A stretch of 64,000 nucleotides of DNA from Pseudoneurospora amorphoporcata. Taxonomy: Eukaryota; Ascomycota; Sordariomycetes; Sordariales; Sordariaceae. The stretch lies in NCBI GenBank assembly GCA_033297205.1, contig MU859116.1, positions 62,001 through 126,000 of the forward strand, in the 5' to 3' direction. The position numbers were made by a program, and so were the translations under genes. Shown here piece by piece: positions 1 through 10,332 of the stretch; position 1 is the first letter of the stretch; each line of letters starts with the position of its first letter. The notes below the pieces were generated by a model that worked only from the letters and a program-made list of their open reading frames with translations, ran no database searches and was not told the origin of the DNA.

Positions 1-490
1 TACCTATTTTAATTGAAGGTGGTTTGTCGTGCCTGCCGGTGTATCTCCTCGATGCTTCACCACCCTATGCCTTCCATGACCAGTACTTACCAGCCCAGAG
101 AAGAGAACCTTGCCGGTCCGTATCTGTAACACACCTCAGGTATTGCGAAGGGTAGCACCGCAGGTATAACTAAGTAGGTACCACCGATCAAAGGATCATA
201 AACTGATGTCAAAGCCAACCACTTTCTCGACATGGTACAGCCTATCAGATCAACTTTCAAATGAAAAGTACGATAACATAACACGTCTATAACCTCACTC
301 CATCATCTGACAATTATCAAAAACACACAACGGGATATCAATTCATAGAGCTTTTAGTCCAAGTCCCCCACGAACCCTACTTTTTGGTTAGACAACCAAC
401 GCCCCTCCCCCAAGTCCGGCAGGTCCCGCAGGTCCCGCAGGTCCCGCAGGTCCCGCACGTCTTTCACAGTTTCGCATCACAACCTACCCT
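1..490. other. Gene-less left edge
   Basis: This stretch lies downstream of the cysteinyl-tRNA synthetase gene, which is read towards it. It holds no ORF that looks coding; short ORFs on the minus strand have no recognisable domain. Apart from a small tandem repeat near its right end I see nothing in it; part of it will be the 3' untranslated region of the synthetase. Confidence 0.6.
421..456. repeat. 9-bp tandem repeat, 4 copies
   Basis: Four perfect head-to-tail copies of AGGTCCCGC sit about 35 bp beyond the synthetase stop codon, with a degenerate half copy on each side. It is a simple minisatellite, probably in the 3' untranslated region of the neighbouring gene. Confidence 0.85.
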
Positions 491-3384
491 CTAAGCAGAT
501 CCAGAGCCAAACTTAGCAAGATACTCCTCATGAAGCTTCTTCTGCTTCTCCCACTCCTTCTTGAGCTTCTTGGTCTGGCTCTTGGGCACCTCGCTGCCGT
601 CCGCCGCCAGCTTCGTAGGCAGACCGTCGGCGTCGAACTCGGAGTACTTGGCGTCGCTCTTGAACATGTCCTGGGGAGAAACCTTGGCCTTTTCCCACTT
701 TTCTTGCTCGGCTTTTTCTTTGGCTTTGCGGGCTGTTTTTTGAGGCGTCACAGTTAGCATGATCACGATGAGAATGGAACAGGGGAAGTGAAAGTGGGCA
801 AAAAGACAACAAAAAACTCACCCTCCTCCTTCTGCCTCGCCTTCTCAGCCAACAACGCAGCCTTCTCCTCGCGCGCCTGAATCAGCTTAGCAGCCGGCAC
901 GAACTTGACGAGACTAGGCCCGTCAACGCGGTCATCGAGCTGCACGCCGAGATCGGTAAGGTCGTAGTCACGAATACGGTCGCTGAGCGCAAGGATCGCC
1001 TGCTTAACCTTGGGGTCGAGGGCAGCGCCCGAGGAAATGGTGGCGCGCAGCTCGTCGCGGAGCTTGGAGGTGGCGCGGATAAAGGGAAGCGCCAGCTTCT
1101 CAGCGTCCTTCTCGCCGCTCTTCTCGAGCTCGGCGAACTCCGCTTCGGGGTTCTGCTGCTCGAGGAGGGACTTGATGGACTCGCCGGAGAGGTCAAGAGA
1201 GGCAACCTCCTGCTTGACCTGATTGAATACAGCGGCGTAGAGCTTGACGGCGGTCTGGGGGTCGACGTTGGCCTTGTTGGAGGCGGTGGCCGAGGACCAG
1301 CCCAGACCTTGGTAGGGGGGCTGGGCGCTGGCGTCGAGACCAAAGATGCCGACAATCTTGGTGACCCAGCGGGCAACGGACTCGAGGGCTTGGACGTTGG
1401 GGTTGCCGGAATTCATGTAGATGTTGGCGTTGCGGACAAGCTTGAGGAGAACCTGCATGGCGGTGGGTGTGTCGAAAGAGTTCCTGAGAGCGGCGTCGAG
1501 GTCCTTCTTGGCTTGCTCAAAGTCGTCGAGCAGACCCTTGGCGCCAGCGTCCTCAGAGAGGGAGAGGTCCTTGATGCTGGACGAAGCGTCAACCTCGGAC
1601 AGGCGAGCCTTGATGTTGGTGAAGAAGTTGTCGAGAGTGGTCTCCCAGTTGTCGGCCTGTTTCCTCATGTCGGGGGAGATCTCAACACCGTCGTTCCAGC
1701 GGCTGAGCAGGAAGACGATACGCATGTTGCGGGCGGTGTAAGTAGAGGCGAGAGCGTCTTGTATCGTCTGGAAGTTCTTCAAGCTCTTGGACATTTTGCT
1801 TCCAGCAATGGAAAGATGGCCCATGTGCTGTATGGAATGTCAGCATTTCACCCGAAACCATAGCCATAACAAGGAGCCTTACCAGGAAGTACTTGACCCA
1901 AGTGTGCTCACCCTTGCAGCAGTCATGGAAGTAAGCCTCACTCTGAGCCAGCTCGTTGTCGTGATGGGGAAACGCAAGATCGATACCACCAGAGTGGATA
2001 TCCATCTGTTCGCCCAGCTTGTCGGAAGCCATGACGGAGCACTCGATGTGCCAACCGGGGCGACCGGCACCCCAAGGGCTGGGCCAGTAGGGCTCACCAG
2101 GCTTTGACTTCTTCCAGAGGGCAAAGTCGCCGGAACGCTTCTTGCCTCCCAAAGCGGTCGAAAGAGAACCCTCTCCCTCCTCTTGCAGAGCAGTGTCGTT
2201 CTTGCTCTCGGGGCGAAGGCGAGCATACGTGTTACCGGCCTTCTCAAAGGCGCCAATGTCGAAGTAAACGGAGCCGTCGGCCTCGTAGGCAAATCCCTTT
2301 TGGATAATCTGCTCGACGAAGGCGACAATCTGAGGAACATATTCAGTGACGCGAGTGATGACATCGGGGGGAAGGACGTTCAAAGCCTCCATGTCGTCAG
2401 CGAAGGCCTGCTCCATCGTCTTGGTGAGGTCGGTAAAGATGGTCTGATCGCTAGTGTCGATGGTCTCCTTGTAGAGCGAGTCGAGGTAGGGTTGGAGGAC
2501 GTCCTCGGCGGCATCGAGACCGGAACCGTTCTTAAGTGCTTCGGCAGCAGCATCCATGTTGTTGAGGTGCATCTTGACCTTGGCCTCGGCATCGCCAGGT
2601 TTTGTCTCGGGCACAAGGGGTCCACCGGCCAGGACAACACCGTAACCAGTTTCTTTCCGCTCCTGATAGTTCTTCTCGTCTAGTGGGGCAGCATCTTCGG
2701 GTGCAAGGAGGGGAAGGTTCTTGGTGTAGGCCTGGAAGGCCTTAAAGATAAGATGGCGGATCTGCTCAGGGGTATAAGGCTTCTCCTTTTCCAACTCCAG
2801 GAGCCTCTTTCTCCTTGCCTTGATAATGATCTGGAGAAAGTCAGATAAGTATAGACGTTCATGGGTGAACAGTGTATAAACCTACCTTGTCATCGACATC
2901 TGTGTAGTTCATCTGTGGTGAAGTGTTAGCGCATCTTCATGGACTATCTATCTCTGGTGATATATCTCAGTATACACATACCACAAAGTTGACTTTGTAA
3001 TCGAAGTAGTGCATAAGGATGCGGCGAATGATATCTGTCGAAACATAGTTACGGGCATGGCCCAAGTGGCTGAGATCGTACTAAAAAGTGTTAATGGAAA
3101 GAAATCAAGTACAAGTCCAGTTCTCAGTAACATACAACAGTCGGTCCGCAGGCGTACCAGCTGACGGCACCCTCCTCCCTTGGTACAAACGGCACGGGGG
3201 GGCCCGGCTTGAGAGTGCTGTGAAGGGTGATGGCGGCCATGATAAACGGCGACGATGTGAATGGGCGGCGGGGGTATGGTGATGAAGGGAGAGGACGAGC
3301 AAAAAGACGAATTGGTCTTGTACTAATAGCCGCGATAGTCCTGGTCGAAGGAATGAGGCCGCGTAGACGGGCAAAGGAGTGCAT
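491..3384 (-). CDS. crs1: Cysteinyl-tRNA synthetase (class I), probably cytosolic and mitochondrial
   Basis: Charges tRNA-Cys with cysteine. Predicted exons, in transcript order: 3384-3136, 3080-2982, 2912-2886, 2830-1883, 1827-822, 732-491, giving 856 residues with all phases consistent. The CGPTV motif (C79, a zinc ligand in this family) is split by intron 1 from YDLSHLGHAR, which holds the HIGH-type ATP motif HLGH at 88-91; KMSKS lies at 452-456; WHIEC and HHDNE zinc/active-site motifs are also present. The C-terminus is a Lys/Glu-rich helical tail typical of eukaryotic enzymes. The first ATG adds 48 residues rich in Arg and Ser with almost no acidic residues, like a mitochondrial presequence; a second in-frame ATG at 3240 would give an 808-residue cytosolic form. 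Family assignment is certain; exact intron edges are inferred. Confidence 0.95.
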
Positions 3385-4122
3385 CCGGTGGTGGGAGATA
3401 TTTCCAGCCCTAACAAATATAAAGTCGAGAATTAGCCAAAGGGTCTCGCATTCCAGAAATGGAAGAGGTCAGCGTGGCCCTTCGAAACCGTATGTATGAC
3501 TCCAATAAAAAGTCGACCGAGTGAGAGCAGTGAGATAACCAATGCCCGGTATTCACGCCCGAAAGAAATTGATTGAGTCAAGCCACACCTTTTGTAACAA
3601 CACCCTGAACTTATCTGTCACTTTTGGGTGTTCGAATCCCACAACAAGGCGCTGAATGGTCCGAGTCGCAATTGGAAGATGGTGCAATCTTTCAAGAGAC
3701 GTGGCGGGGCAACAACCATGTCCTTCAGTGAGACATTCGAGCGAGACAAAGCCGCAAATTGCAATGTAGTTCCCCACCCAAACGTGGCGCATCTGTGGTC
3801 TTTTGCAGATTCTGGACTGTCTCCAGCCACATTATGGTAGAGGAGCTATGACCACTGCAGGGGGGGAACTCGATGCGGGGGATCTCCGACCGGGTCGTCC
3901 CGTTTTCCTCCACTTTCACAGTTCAGTTGAATTGTGCATTGATTGACTTTTAGGGTTCCAGATTCAGTCTTTCATTCTGTTAAGAGCCCAAGTACTCAGC
4001 TCAACCTCCAGCATCGCCCCCGAGTAGGCAGATACTCATATGATGTGAGACTGCCGGACCACCACTCACAGCCCAACTCCGCCCAACACGCCGAATGCCC
4101 GAGTTACCGACAGCGTCTAGTT
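3385..4122. other. Intergenic spacer
   Basis: Spacer between the synthetase start and the 3' end of the deoxyribosyltransferase-like gene, so it should contain the synthetase promoter. Short ORFs on both strands overlap each other and show no domain. I see no repeat or RNA gene. A TTCGAAT-containing stretch near 3628 resembles a tRNA T-loop but the flanking stem does not pair. Confidence 0.5.
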
Positions 4123-4626
4123 CTACTTGTTCAGAGAACCGAGCTTCCTGATCACGGCAGCCGCCATGTCCTTCTCATTCTCCAAAAACTCGATGCCGTA
4201 TCTCTTTGCGACAATCTGGACATGGCCTCTCTTCTTGTACTCCTTGTGACAACACACAATGGCCTTGCTGGTGCACGCGCAGAGACCAAGCTCCAGCAGA
4301 CTGACAGGCGCAAGTGTACCGGGTCCGTAGTATATCAAGACTATGTCTGCCCTTTCCTGCATATCCAGTTCCCATTCGACTTGCTCGCGGAAGGGCGCAA
4401 ACGTTATCTCTTCCGGCCAGTCAATCCAGTTGGGTGAAACCGGATTGATGACTGTGATGGGAAGACGTGAGAGTTGCCTGGCCAAGTTGTCACGCCAGTC
4501 GGCTTCATCTCCTATCTTGGATGTGGTCCCGGCTAAGAAGACGGATTTCTTGCCAGTGAATTCGGGACGCTCTGGGGCGCGAACCAGCTGTAAGGGGCCA
4601 CTTTCTGGAGAGGTTGGATGTGCCAT
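4123..4626 (-). CDS. Nucleoside 2-deoxyribosyltransferase-like protein
   Basis: A 167-residue single-exon protein. It begins in effect at VFLAGTTS, the beta-strand/loop that opens the nucleoside 2-deoxyribosyltransferase fold, then has DWRDN, NPVSPNW, a FREQVEWEL segment followed by ADIVLIYYGPGT, and SLLELGL, where the Glu corresponds in position to the catalytic Glu of the family. These enzymes exchange or hydrolyse the base of deoxynucleosides; fungal members of this like-family are mostly uncharacterised, so the substrate is not known. The start at 4626 was chosen because the in-frame region upstream is hydrophobic, Phe-rich and unlike the family, and the domain begins shortly after this Met. 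It diverges from the zinc-finger/cupin gene across a 660-bp spacer. Confidence 0.75.
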   Translation of the reverse strand: MAHPTSPESGPLQLVRAPERPEFTGKKSVFLAGTTSKIGDEADWRDNLARQLSRLPITVINPVSPNWIDWPEEITFAPFREQVEWELDMQERADIVLIYYGPGTLAPVSLLELGLCACTSKAIVCCHKEYKKRGHVQIVAKRYGIEFLENEKDMAAAVIRKLGSLNK

Positions 4627-5289
4627 CTTGTTGCTAAGGCTTTGCCCGCGGATGTTCGGTATGTCTGATATCGAGCGGAAGACAGTGTCTGATTCTAGGG
4701 AAAATGAGATGTCAAGGCTGGCGAGGTCGACAAAAAGGAAAACAAGAGGCTGATGATAACGGGGAAAAAAAGACAAGATGAACCCAACAAATTTATAACG
4801 CAGAGTTAAAGAAGAAAACAAAAGAGAAGCCTAGAAAAATGCCCAACGACGAGGCTACGAAACCTAAAAATGAAGTTAATATACGGTAAGTTTTGGTCAT
4901 AGGTTCCATGCGAGGACTGAGGTGGCTGCCACGCTGGAGGACAGTCAGTGGAGGCTGCCTCCAACCCGTGAACCCCCGCCGTCCCGTGCAACCTGCACCG
5001 ACCACCTACTCCACCTATCGGTTTCCGAATCCACACTGCCCTTGCAACTTCACTGACTGCATGTCCTACGTCTACCTAGATCGTTTGGTGGGTTTGTTAG
5101 TGTTTAGGCGGTAGCCTCTCTGGCCACTAACATTCTGTAAAGTGGACGTGGACACGTCCAATCGACTTGGCGCGTCGCGTCAACTTAAAACCAGACAACC
5201 GAGGAATTTTCATCCACTTTATCTTTTGCTTTCCATCATATGTTGCACTGACGGCTTTTCAATTTTCCCCCTTTGGCTTTCATCTTGCC
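4627..5289. promoter_or_regulatory. Divergent promoter region
   Basis: The 663-bp spacer separates two genes read away from each other, so it must hold both promoters. The only clear ordered element is the 18-bp inverted repeat listed separately. I see no confident TATA element. Confidence 0.5.
5143..5160. promoter_or_regulatory. 18-bp inverted repeat with CACGTC cores
   Basis: TGGACGTG and CACGTCCA form perfect 8-bp arms around a GA spacer. Each arm contains an ACGT core of the kind recognised by bZIP proteins. It lies about 130 bp before the ATG of the zinc-finger/cupin gene and about 515 bp from the start of the divergent gene. A regulatory role is inference from position and symmetry only. 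Confidence 0.4.
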
Positions 5290-8200
5290 ATGCCATTTTT
5301 GCCGACTTCCGCCTCTCCTCCCGCGCGTCGGTCAAATGTGAACAACCACCACCACCATTCACCAGCAGCAAATACGCGAAGCAGTAAAGAGAACATCGCA
5401 ATATCAACGGGTTCTCATAGCGACGACGACGATATCGGGCAGCGGCATCGCTCGCCGCGGAAAACACGGGAACATGACGCGGCAACGACAAGCGGAAGGT
5501 TGAGTGCATCTCGTCCCAACACCGCGACGCCATCACAAGGTTCCTCAGCAACAGCAACCCTTCACTCACCACCCAAACCCAAACCTGTGTATAAGATGAA
5601 GAGAACCGGTCATGGTGGCCCTTCTTCCTGTTCCGCAAACTCTGGCACAAAACTATCGTCTTCTTCCTCAACCCATGTCCCCGCCAAGTCACTCAGGTCA
5701 GGATTTGTTATGACGGCTAAAAGTGAGCATGCTGGAGCTGCTCATGCAGAGTCTGGACTCTCTGGAAAACATCGCGATGGAGACAACAACCCGAACGCCT
5801 CAACCTCAACCTCATCCCGCACGCCTCTCTCCAGTATTCCAGTAGGAGCAAACTACAAGCCACCCCCGCCAACCTCAACCTCTGCCTCAACATCCACTCA
5901 GGGCAGCCATCAGAAATCAAAACCCCAACCAAGACATGAGCCTGATTCGGACATGATCCCCATGGACGATATTCAGGACTCGGACCTAATAAAGGCCCAA
6001 CTCGCCATGGACGCTTTGGCTGCCACTCCGGCGACCCGCTCCAAGACCCAAGCACCACCAAACCCGCCAAACCGGCCAACAACCGAAACCGCTCCTGCCG
6101 CCGAAGCCCTTGATACTAGCGCCTACAAGGTCTGGAAGGATGAGGCCACGGGAAAGTTACTACTCACCTGCGGTGCACTCTTACCTCCCGGTTATGAACA
6201 ATCAGATCAACCCGATCTCCCCTGGATTTGTCCAATCAGAACTTGTCGAGCCCTCTTACCTGGTCTCACTGGCCTGGGCAGACATTTTGGTGTGGTCCAC
6301 CGTGCTTGTCGATTAAACGATAATCTGGACGGCACCTTGACAGACCTTGGAAGATATGCGGACCCCACCCCCGGCGATGGTAGGAAATACGGCGGCATTA
6401 CCAAGTCCTGTGTCATTGTATCCAAAAAGTACATGAGCCTTGCGGAATCACCAATGGTCGAGCCTAGGCCCCACGCGCACCATGCTCAAAACAAACTCAA
6501 GCCCATACAAGAAGTACCCAAGCGTGAGCTTCGTCGACGGTCGCAAATCGTTGCAAGTGGAACCATCCAAGTCTCAGCCATGGGTGACGACGAGCTCAAA
6601 CCCCAGGGTGAGGTCAAGGGTGCTATTGTTCCTTCCAGCGAGGGGCCCGCGGAGAAGATTTTGATGAACGCAAAATCCGGGCGTCCATACAACATGTGGC
6701 CTGGCACGTTTTTCCCACTTTTACTCTTCTTATCTAACCTGGCTAACTGTTTACAGACGAATCTGGGGAGTTGAAAGACTTATCGGGCACCTTGCTACCG
6801 GACAAATGGGCCCTCTATACGGAACATCCCACCCACCAGTGGATATGCCCAGTCAGATCATGCCGGTGGTTATACAGCGCGAGGTCTCACCTTGCCAATC
6901 ACTTCAAAATGAGATACTACGGTTGCCGGTTTAATGACAATCTGGACGGGACTTTTACTATTGTCAAGCGCCCTGCCACTCTCCCACTTGAGCAACTTCG
7001 GATCGACTTCGGCAATAATCCACCGGCCGTAATATCGCGTGGACCAGATCATACTGAACCATTAACGGAACCTCAAATGTCCCAAAACTATATCAACCGA
7101 AAGCTACGAGAACACCGCAGAGGCAAAAGTTCCTCAGCGGGTAGCTCGATCGCAGCGACTACCATCAAGGACGGCAGAGACTTGCAAAAAACGCGTCACA
7201 CAGAACGTACAAACTCCTCAGCTGGAAATGCTCGCGTTATCTCATCCGATGTTGGGTTCGACAAGGATACCGACGGCCGGCCTTACACCAATTTGTTGAA
7301 CCCGGAAAATAATCGGTATCAAGTGACCCGAGGATTGATACCTGAAGGCTACAAACTTGACCATCAAGCGTATCCCCTTCGGCCTTGGATATGCCCTATC
7401 AGGTCGTGCAGACTGCTCATCAGGACGCAAGCAGCTTATAGCAATCACTGGACCATATACCATCCCAACGTATGCGTAAACGACAACCAAGACGGGACTT
7501 TCAGCATCGTTGAAGGTCACAGCAAGAGCGGTGCTCGTGTTGTGTCTAGGGGCCCAATGGGATATGACGAATCACCCTTGAAAGAGGCGCAGTTGCCTAT
7601 CAAGGAACGGGAGCGTGTTATGGAGCTGGATATGTGGACCGGCGACGATGGCCATCAACACACTCGCGTACCAGGCCAGGGACGCCGAAAGCGGACTTTC
7701 AACGAGGTGTCAGTAACACCACCAGAACCAGAACTAGAAGAGGAACAAGTTGGAGACCCCAAAGGACTGCGGCGATATATCACTTCCCAGATTGGTGGCA
7801 ACTTCCCCGATATCGACGAGACGGAACTGGAAGTCCTCCTCGCTTTACCCCGTCGCCGAGATCTCCACTTGAAGCACCCTATTCCAGTAACCCACACTCT
7901 GACACTCAAGCAACTTACCTCAGTAATTGTACAACTTACTGGGCTTGAGAGTCCCAAGGCGTGTACTGCGTGTCGGCGCCAAGCAGGGCCTTTTAAGGGC
8001 TGCGTCTCCATACTGCCCAGGGTCAGCGTTGAATTGACCAGATTGGTCAGTTCCAGTTATCGGAATACTTGTGCGAACTGTCTTTACGCCAATACGTACA
8101 ATGCGTGCAGTATCAAGAAACTGACAAAGATTGAAGAGAAGCGTGCGACGACGGGTGTGGTTGCACTTGGTGGTAGTGTTGTTGGAGATGAGACAGGGGA

Positions 8201-9005
8201 CGATGCCGAAGACGAAGCGGATGAGGAGGACGACGAGGAGGAGGCTTATGAGTACGACGAGCAACTCGGTGCCACGGTCATTCGGCGATCGCAGAGATTA
8301 CCTAGTATACCCCCTACGGAAGAAAGCGAGGCAGATATGGACAGAGTACCATCGCCCCGGAAAGTCATCACTTTCAAGGACCCATCACCAACTTGCGCTT
8401 CAGCTAGCTTGGATGCTGCAGAAGAAGAGGAAGAAGAACGTGAAGATATCGAGCACCGCCGCGCCAGCAAACGTCTCCGGACAAGGGAACAGAGCGCCAT
8501 AACAACAACCTCAATTCAGGCTACCGCCGCCGCTGCCCGGTCTCTATTGGTGTCGAGAGAGGATCTGGTAACCGAAGATTGGGAAAGAGGAACAAGAGGG
8601 GTTCTCCCCAATCGGAGCCAGCCATCCGAAAGTAAGCCAAACCTTCTATCCCGTCCCTACTCCTATCAAGTCCGAAATACTAACAACCCCATGTTATTGT
8701 TAGACCTCGTCTACTCCTCCTCCTATCTCTCTGCTAACCATACCGTCCAAATCTGTAAATCAACCACACTGACAACCCTTACCATCACCTCGGGTAGCAC
8801 CCACAAGCTTCCCCTTGACCGGTCCCGCACCCAAATATGCATGCTCGTCAGCGGCAAGCTGAGGGTGACAGTAAACGATGGCGAAGAGGAGTTTGTCGTT
8901 GGACCACGTGGTGTGTTCAAGCTCAGCCCGGGGGTGACGTGCTTGCTGGAGAATTGGTGCTATCTGGATGCGGCGGTGCATGTCACTACTGTGGCTGATC
9001 GCTAG
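5290..9005 (+). CDS. Triple zinc-finger-like module protein with DUF3716-like and cupin-like domains
   Basis: Predicted exons 5290-6703, 6757-8631 and 8704-9005 give 1196 residues. A Ser/Thr/Pro-rich N-terminus (1-300) is followed by three copies of one module, starting near residues 312, 500 and 682: WICPxRxC, about 12 residues, H, a short Cys/His segment, then NDNxDGT. The spacing resembles a C2H2 finger with an added conserved NDN-DG tail; copy 2 lacks the last His. A Cys-rich block near 870 (CTACRRQ... CANC) resembles DUF3716, a fungal domain of unknown function. An acidic stretch and a basic stretch follow, then about 100 C-terminal residues with the strand pattern and LVSGKLRVTV/GPRGVFKLSPG loops of a cupin. 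Nuclear DNA-binding is plausible but not shown. Intron 1 needs a GC donor. The ATG at 5290 is the first in the frame. Confidence 0.75.
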
Positions 9006-9158
9006 TTATTTCCGGTCGGTGCTCGGAAGAAGGGTGAAATGGTTAGAGATGCGAGCTGCCAGCTGTGAGATAGAGCAGGCAGGCGTGTCGTGCGTTCTGT
9101 ATTCTGCGTTCTGCATTCTGTGGTAGAGTAGAGACCCCTGAAACTGCATCCTCCAGAT

Positions 9159-9271
9159 ACTGCATATGCCCCAGTTAGAACTAGTGCATAGGATTTGGCT
9201 GCCTGAATTCTCCTTTTCAGGCCAAACTCAGGTCCAAGAACTGCATATATGCCACTTAGTGCATAGAATTT
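9159..9271. repeat. Imperfect direct repeat, about 35 bp, two copies
   Basis: The copies 9159-9196 and 9240-9271 share ACTGCATAT, then GCC, then TTAG, and end in AGTGCATAG(G/A)ATTT, with small indels. They are about 80 bp apart start to start. The function is unknown; both lie in non-coding DNA. Confidence 0.6.
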
Positions 9272-9892
9272 CCCGGTCTGGATTACATGCAAAATCAGGG
9301 GGTTCGGCTGTATGCGTTTACGCATGCGTGCCTGATTGGAGTTTTGGGGGGGAGTGAGTTTTGGGAGGAAAACAAAAGTCATCGGGTTTTAAACCCATTT
9401 ATTCGCCGCAAACGGTTTATTATCGCGGCGGCGGGGGCATGGAAGTTGGAAGGAAGGCTCTTACCTCATGATAAGACTCTGACAGGTGCTCGGTAATGCA
9501 AGCGACTGGAATGGGCCAAGTTTGTTGACGAGAGACATCCAAAGGGAGGATCGCAAAATTTCAAAACAAAAACTCGCCAGGAACCAGGAACAGATGCTAT
9601 TGGCAGGCCCCAGCCTCTCGGTTGTGATTCGTTTGTAATGTTATGCATACCATACATACATCACATACAACATAAACATCAATGACTGCGACCGTTATGT
9701 CTAGGCCTCGACGCACCGCATGCTTTCCTGCATTCTAGTTCGACCGAACGGTAACCTAGCCGCAGTCCGGACCTCCCCGCCCCCTGTTGTCAGCAAGTCG
9801 GGCCCGGATGCAGAGCCCACACCAGTGACACCACCGATCCGGATGTTATCTTTATCGGATGCAGTCGGTTGCATGACGGGGATGCAACGGAT

Positions 9893-9931
9893 GAGGGGAG
9901 GATGAGGGGGGTAAGAGGGGAGGATGAGGGG
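9893..9931 (+). repeat. G-rich 17-bp direct repeat
   Basis: GAGGGGAGGATGAGGGG occurs at 9893-9909 and again at 9915-9931, with further G runs around it. Four or more runs of four Gs within 40 bp on the plus strand could form a G-quadruplex. It lies about 400 bp upstream of the next gene. Confidence 0.6.
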
Positions 9932-10332
9932 AGAGATAGGGATTGGAGAGTACAGAAAGGAATAAAAGGATGGCTGATTCTTTCATCTGGTTTGATTAAT
10001 TCTTTTTCTCATCAAAACTTTTGCTTTAAATTCGATGATCCATCAGTTTATAGTCACGGTCCTGTTGCTCCGGAAAAGTTTTTGATATTCAGCGATTGCA
10101 TACCCAGCCAGTATCTGACCCATCCTAGCTTCATCACTACACTACACTAGGTACACTACCTTACTCGATATCGCCACCATCTATTCCATCCGAGTCAGTC
10201 CTCCAATATCAGCATTGCCTACAGTCCGGTGGCAACCATAGTCGACATCACCCTTACCTCGTACGCGGGCTCGGGACTCGCTCCTGATAATAACCAACCC
10301 AACCAATCAGACACAAGTCAGGCACAGACAAA

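Larger units (their letters stand above)
9006..10332. other. Intergenic spacer with repeats
   Basis: Spacer of 1.3 kb between two plus-strand genes. It holds CTG-TATT/CTGCGTT-type short repeats near 9090-9122, an imperfect direct repeat near 9160-9271 and a G-rich direct repeat near 9893-9931, each listed or discussed separately. No coding ORF is supported. Confidence 0.55.

Noticed and set aside
1309..1863. Plus-strand ORF of 184 codons
   Set aside because: Antisense to the KMSKS-containing exon of cysteinyl-tRNA synthetase.
3628..3660. tRNA-like T-arm (GTTCGAATCCC)
   Set aside because: The flanking bases do not form a five-pair stem and no anticodon or D arm is found nearby.
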